64,000 bases of DNA from DATMER01 sp034667225 (GTDB lineage Bacteria; Acidobacteriota; Thermoanaerobaculia; Multivoradales; UBA5704). Each line of letters begins with the position of its first letter. Positions within the stretch are counted from its first letter, which is position 1. The stretch covers positions 68,698 through 132,697 of the forward strand of contig JAXDKG010000019.1 of assembly GCA_034667225.1 (NCBI GenBank), given 5' to 3'. Under the pieces are notes generated by a model that was not told the origin of the DNA, did not search any database, and saw nothing but the letters and a program-made list of their open reading frames with translations. The translations under genes and the position numbers were made by a program. Positions 60,284 through 64,000 of this stretch are shown piece by piece.

Positions 60284-61063
60284 ATGCTGCGCACCGTCTT
60301 CGCCACCCGCTACGTCACTCCCCTCCGCGAGGGCGGCTCCCTGCCTGCCATTGTGGAGGCTGACGACCTGGGCCTCTATGTGCTCAAGTTCCGAGGTGCG
60401 GGACAGGGTGCGCGTGCGCTGGTCTCCGAGCTGATCGCGGGCGAGATCGGCCGGGAGCTGGGCTTGAAGGTGCCGGAGCTGGTGCTGGTTGAGGTGGACT
60501 CGGCGCTCGGGCGCAACGAGCCCGACTGGGAGATCCGCGAGCTGCTCAAGGGGAGCGTGGGGCTGAACCTGGCGCTCGACTACCTGCCAGGGTCCGTCAT
60601 GTTCGATCCCGCCGCCAAGGACGTCGTGGATGCCGACCTCGCTTCGCAGGCCGTCTGGTTCGACGCCTTCGTCACCAACGTCGACCGGACCCCGCGCAAT
60701 CCGAACCTTCTGTACTGGCACAAGACGCTCTACTTCATCGATCACGGCGCGGCGCTCTACTTCCACCACAACTGGCAGAATGTGGAGCAGGCGGCGCGAA
60801 GCCCGTTCGCCGCGATCCGCGACCACGTGCTGCTGCCCTGGGCGGACCGCATCCGGGAGGCCGACGCCCTGCTGCGTCCGCGGCTCACGGAGGCGGTGTT
60901 CGAGGGCGTGCTCGCGGTGGTCCCGGACGATTGGCTGATGCCCGAGCCCGGGATCTCGACTCCGGTCGAGAAGCGGGCGGCCTACGTGAGCTGGCTGATG
61001 CATAGGCTCGAAGCCGCTCCCCTTTTCCTCGAGGAGGCCGTGCGTGCCCGCGCCCAGCTTTGA
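60284..61063 (+). CDS. HipA-like kinase-fold protein
   Basis: 259 residues. A short N-terminal part (AIVEADDLGLYVLKFRGAG) resembles the nucleotide-binding loop of HipA-like kinases. The catalytic loop with Asp and Asn is DAFVTNVDRTPRNPNLL and the metal-binding motif is FIDHGAAL. It lacks the N-terminal domain of full HipA toxins. A DUF3037 gene overlaps its 3' end by 20 bases, a recurrent two-gene arrangement of unknown function. Confidence 0.85.
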   Translation: MLRTVFATRYVTPLREGGSLPAIVEADDLGLYVLKFRGAGQGARALVSELIAGEIGRELGLKVPELVLVEVDSALGRNEPDWEIRELLKGSVGLNLALDYLPGSVMFDPAAKDVVDADLASQAVWFDAFVTNVDRTPRNPNLLYWHKTLYFIDHGAALYFHHNWQNVEQAARSPFAAIRDHVLLPWADRIREADALLRPRLTEAVFEGVLAVVPDDWLMPEPGISTPVEKRAAYVSWLMHRLEAAPLFLEEAVRARAQL

Positions 61064-61472
61064 CTATGCGGTGATCCGCGTGGTGCCGCGGGTGGACCGC
61101 GAGGAGTTCCTCAACGCCGGGGTCATCCTCTTCTGCCTTCAGAAAGATTTTCTCGCGGCGCGCGTCGAGGTGGACGAGCCGCGCCTGCGCGCGCTCTGGC
61201 CCGAGCTGGACGTGGATCTCATCCGCCAGCACCTGGAAGCCATCCCGCGCATCTGTGCCGGAGATGCGGATGCCGGCCCCATCGGGAGGCTCTCGATCCG
61301 GGAGCGCTTCCACTGGCTCGTGGCCCCGCGGAGCACGATGATCCAGGTCTCACCCGTCCACGTCGGTCTCTGCGAGCATCCCGAGCAGGCGCTCGACGAC
61401 CTCTTCCGTCGGATGGTTCAACTGGCGGGACCTCTGGCGGGAAAAACCGCCCCTTCGCGTATCCCTTCATGA
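61044..61472 (+). CDS. DUF3037 family protein
   Basis: 142 residues, GTG start. The family pattern FDYAVIRVVPRVDREEFLNAG and VILFCLQKDFL, then RFHWLVAPRSTMIQVSPVHVG, is clear. DUF3037 genes are found beside HipA-like kinases as here; the role may be antitoxin, substrate adaptor or another part of the pair. The gene overlaps the kinase by 20 bases. Confidence 0.85.
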   Translation: MPAPSFDYAVIRVVPRVDREEFLNAGVILFCLQKDFLAARVEVDEPRLRALWPELDVDLIRQHLEAIPRICAGDADAGPIGRLSIRERFHWLVAPRSTMIQVSPVHVGLCEHPEQALDDLFRRMVQLAGPLAGKTAPSRIPS

Positions 61473-61514
61473 CGAACGTTGTACAAACCATCACGTCGAG
61501 AAAGGACGAGAGTC

Positions 61515-61625
61515 ATGAATAGCACTAGCCGCATCATCAGCAACCACAACCAGACGCTGGTTGTGAAGCCGGGTAACCGCATCATCATGAATCACAACCA
61601 GACGCTGGTCCGCAAAGCGAGTTGA
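61515..61625 (+). CDS. 36-residue peptide of two NHNQTLV repeats
   Basis: A short gene with ribosome site AAAGGACGAG and ATG 61515. The peptide is two 16-residue repeats, SRIISNHNQTLVVKPG and NRIIMNHNQTLVRKAS, preceded by MNST. The DNA repeat unit is 48 bp (61527-61574, 61575-61622), and the core CACAACCAGACGCTGGT is identical. There is no signal peptide. It could be a ribosomally made and modified peptide precursor or a small binding protein. The next gene is convergent, with the stop one base away. Confidence 0.6.
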   Translation: MNSTSRIISNHNQTLVVKPGNRIIMNHNQTLVRKAS

Positions 61626-61626
61626 A

Positions 61627-62127
61627 TCACGGGGCCGCTGCGCTCTCCGTACCGAGGAGGAAGCGGCTCCGGAACGCTCCATAATTCAACTGGGTTTCCT
61701 CGTTCCAGTTGCCGGTTGCCATCAGGTTCTCGGGCGTGTAGGGGCGCTGCTGGAAGCGGTCCTTGCCCGTCCGCTCGACGAGGAAGCGGTAGGGGATGTT
61801 GCGGTCCCGGGCGTTCTTCGAGCACTTGACCTCGCCTTCGAGAACGACCCAGCGGGCCTTGGGGATCTCGACCAGCGCGATGCCATCAGTGCCCGCGCTC
61901 GCCTTTCCCAGGACCTTCTCCGTCTTCAGATCGTGGACCCGCCACTCCGAGGCGAAGAAGCGCCCTCCTTCGTGTACTCCGCAACCCGCCCGGAGCTTGC
62001 CGCGCTCCTCGGTCTTCGTGCAGCCGAACATCAGGTCATGCTCTCCGCAGACGAGGTCCGCGGCCTGCAGAAGCGTGGGTACGATCACACAATACAGACA
62101 GATCACGATCCAGGTTCTGGCGCGCAC
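61627..62127 (-). CDS. Secreted hypothetical protein
   Basis: 166 residues from GTG 62127, preceded by AGGAGG. Signal peptide (RTWIVICLYCVIVPTLLQAA). The mature domain has four Cys (LVCGEHD, MFGCTKT, AGCGVHE and VKCSKN), likely disulfides. The family is not recognised. Its stop is one base from the stop of the convergent NHNQTLV peptide gene. Confidence 0.75.
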   Translation of the reverse strand: MRARTWIVICLYCVIVPTLLQAADLVCGEHDLMFGCTKTEERGKLRAGCGVHEGGRFFASEWRVHDLKTEKVLGKASAGTDGIALVEIPKARWVVLEGEVKCSKNARDRNIPYRFLVERTGKDRFQQRPYTPENLMATGNWNEETQLNYGAFRSRFLLGTESAAAP

Positions 62128-62222
62128 GAATCCTCCTCAGGTCCTTCAATACTGCTGGACAGGTTTGCTGAGGACTAGGGTACACCCGGCGGCGTGAAAA
62201 GGACAAGAGTCAGTTCAAGGGG

Positions 62223-64000
62223 TCAGCTCACGGAGAGCCATTGCACCGGGCCGGCGATGAGGTTGCCCGCGGCCACGCTCTCGAGAGGGCCCGCGAAGTA
62301 GTAACCCTGGCCGTATTGACAAGCGAGGCCGCGCATCCGGGAGACTTGATCCGCGGTCTCCAACCCCTCTGCCGCGACGCTCATGCCGAGCGTGCGCGCG
62401 AGCGTCACGATCGTGCTGACGATCTCGGCGCGCTCGTCCCTCCCCTGCATGCCGCTGATGAAGGAACGGTCGATCTTCAAGGTGTCCATCGGCAGCCGGT
62501 GCAGGTAGCTGAGCGAGGAGTAGCCGGTGCCGAAGTCGTCGATGTGGAGCTGGATGTTCAACTGGCGCAGCTCCATGAGCTTGGCCACGGCTTCGCTGGC
62601 ATGCTCCATGATCGTACTCTCCGTGATCTCCAGGCGCAGGCTGCAGGGCTCGACCCGCGTCTCCTGCAAAATACACCGTACCCGCTTGACCAGGTCGGCC
62701 TGGAGGAACTGCTTGCAGGACAGGTTCACGCTGATCGAGAGCGGATGGGCGAATGGGTAGAGCGACTGCCACTCGCCGAGCTGGCGGCAGGCCTGCTGCA
62801 ACACCCACCAGCCCATCGGCACGATCAGGCCCGTCTCCTCCGCCACCGGGATGAACTGGTCGGGATGGAGGAGGCCCCGCCGCGGATGATTCCAGCGCAC
62901 CAGAGCTTCGAAAGCATCGATCCGGCCATTGGAAAGCGAGACGATCGGCTGGTAGAACAGCTCGAACTCCCCGCGCTCGATCGCCCGGCGCAGGTCGTTT
63001 TCGAGCGCCAGGACGGCGACCGCATTGTCGTGCATCTCGCGATCGAAGACGGCGTGCCTCGCCTTGCCCGAGGCCTTGGCCCGGTACATGGCGGTGTCCG
63101 CGTCGCGCAGCACCTCTTCCGGATGCTCGTAACCGCCGCGGGAGCTGAGGGTGATCCCCAGGCTGGCGCTCGTGAACACCTCGTGGCCGCCGAGGTTGAA
63201 AGGGAGGGCCAGCTCGCGGTGAATCCGCTGCGCCACGCGCGTCGCCTGGGTGGGGCCGGCGACGTCGTCGAGCAGGATCGCGAACTCGTCGCCGCCGAGG
63301 CGGGCGACCACGTCGGCCTTGCGTCCGAGCGCGCGCAGCCGCTCGCCGATCTGCTGCAGCAGGTAGTCGCCTGCCTCGTGGCCGAGCGTGTCGTTGATCT
63401 CCTTGAAGTGGTCCAGGTCCAACAGCAGCAGTGCCGTCGTTGAGGTCGGGCCCGCTGCCATCGCGCGCGCCGTCCGCTCGTGCAGCAGCATGCGGTTGGC
63501 GAGGCCGGTGAGGGGGTCGTGCGACGCCTCGTACGCCTGACGCTCGGCTTCGGCCCGCATGTCGTCGTACAGGGCGACGTTGAGGATCGTCGTGCAGACC
63601 GAGTGCCCGAACGTGAAGAGGACCTGTCGCTCACGCGACGTGAGCTTCACCGGCCCCTCGAACAGCAGGCGGAGGGCTCCGATGCGGCCTCGTGGTCCGT
63701 CCAGTGGCGAGACGAGACATGTGACGAGACCGTCGGCACCGTCGGGTCCGAGCTGCTGGATCTGCATCGAGCCGGCACCCAGCCCCTCGTCCTCGGAGCA
63801 GGGCCGCGACACCGCAACGTCGTGCTCGTCGAGTGTGTAGACGCGCGCAGAGCTTCGCGACGTCGCGAGCAGCACGAGCTCGACGCGGTCGGTGCGGAAC
63901 AGCTGCTTCGCCCGGTTCAAGGCGGCAGTCGCGACGTCCTTCTCGTCGAGGCCGTTGAGCTCGCGGCCAGCCGACTCGAGCTGCTGCCAGATGTCTCGCT
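62223..64000 (-). CDS. GAF-like/GGDEF/EAL cyclic-di-GMP protein (5' end beyond window)
   Basis: At least 592 residues in the window and open at the 64000 edge; the frame continues upstream of a possible TTG at 63920. Domain order: part of a sensor region resembling GAF (LFRTDRVELVLLATS), a GGDEF domain with intact RLGGDEFAILL and an EAL domain with FEALVRWNH, DDFGTGYSSL, KIDRSF and AEGLET. Both diguanylate cyclase and phosphodiesterase sites are complete, so the protein may be bifunctional. Its C-terminus ends 95 bases before the secreted gene at 62127. Confidence 0.92.
   Translation of the reverse strand, partial: RDIWQQLESAGRELNGLDEKDVATAALNRAKQLFRTDRVELVLLATSRSSARVYTLDEHDVAVSRPCSEDEGLGAGSMQIQQLGPDGADGLVTCLVSPLDGPRGRIGALRLLFEGPVKLTSRERQVLFTFGHSVCTTILNVALYDDMRAEAERQAYEASHDPLTGLANRMLLHERTARAMAAGPTSTTALLLLDLDHFKEINDTLGHEAGDYLLQQIGERLRALGRKADVVARLGGDEFAILLDDVAGPTQATRVAQRIHRELALPFNLGGHEVFTSASLGITLSSRGGYEHPEEVLRDADTAMYRAKASGKARHAVFDREMHDNAVAVLALENDLRRAIERGEFELFYQPIVSLSNGRIDAFEALVRWNHPRRGLLHPDQFIPVAEETGLIVPMGWWVLQQACRQLGEWQSLYPFAHPLSISVNLSCKQFLQADLVKRVRCILQETRVEPCSLRLEITESTIMEHASEAVAKLMELRQLNIQLHIDDFGTGYSSLSYLHRLPMDTLKIDRSFISGMQGRDERAEIVSTIVTLARTLGMSVAAEGLETADQVSRMRGLACQYGQGYYFAGPLESVAAGNLIAGPVQWLSVS

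Overview
The window is a GC-rich (clearly above 60% by eye), densely coded stretch of bacterial chromosome. It most likely comes from an Acidobacteriota or a close relative. The basis is three proteins of the acidobacterial VWFA-related type, two of them with a GWxTD-like N-terminal region, a TPR protein of a type I associate with that phylum, and an aerobic respiratory chain built from a bc complex with a very large multihaem cytochrome c and an aa3-type oxidase. That placement is inference; no rRNA, tRNA or CRISPR array is visible.

Layout. 1-8,000: 3' part of xseA, a hypothetical partner, a coiled-coil protein with DNA-level heptad repeats, and two tandem paralogous secreted VWFA proteins. 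8,000-11,450: a YhaM-like HD/OB nuclease coupled to a VapBC pair, then a third VWFA protein. 11,550-14,450: isocitrate lyase and malate synthase (glyoxylate shunt). 14,550-23,870, minus strand: an XRE regulator, then the cytochrome oxidase locus (DUF420 protein, subunits II, IV, III and I, two small membrane proteins, SCO1, an ABC-2 exporter, haem O synthase) and a saccharopine-dehydrogenase-like reductase. 23,860-28,100: a 20-bp phased repeat array, a membrane protein, an alpha/beta hydrolase, and a small secreted peptide next to a TPR protein. 27,280-35,130, minus strand: HEAT protein, Rieske protein, split cytochrome b, octahaem cytochrome c and a cupredoxin-like lipoprotein, ended by a strong terminator.

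35,190-38,260 is a small accessory island. It holds vapB with a broken vapC, an AT-richer NDT/TIR-like protein with a C-terminal winged helix, a hierarchical 20/80-bp repeat array with a covarying hairpin, and an UPF0175/DUF3368 toxin-antitoxin pair. 38,320-42,350 is a glutamine-synthetase-like/SDR/aldehyde dehydrogenase operon, possibly for amine catabolism. Then follow a di-haem oxidoreductase, a translationally coupled operon of a CHAT-protease lipoprotein, secreted protein, ECF sigma factor and anti-sigma factor, and a serine hydrolase. A fourth PIN toxin pair, an orphan histidine kinase and several secreted or membrane proteins lead to a TonB receptor/FecR/FecI-type sigma module. The window ends with a HipA-like kinase/DUF3037 pair, a 36-residue peptide made of two 16-residue repeats, and a GGDEF-EAL protein running off the edge.

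The most unusual signals are the two 20-bp-phased intergenic arrays (23,861-24,000 and about 36,998-37,278), the NDT/TIR-like effector beside the second array, the duplicated NHNQTLV peptide, the secreted-peptide/TPR pair and the CHAT/sigma/anti-sigma operon.
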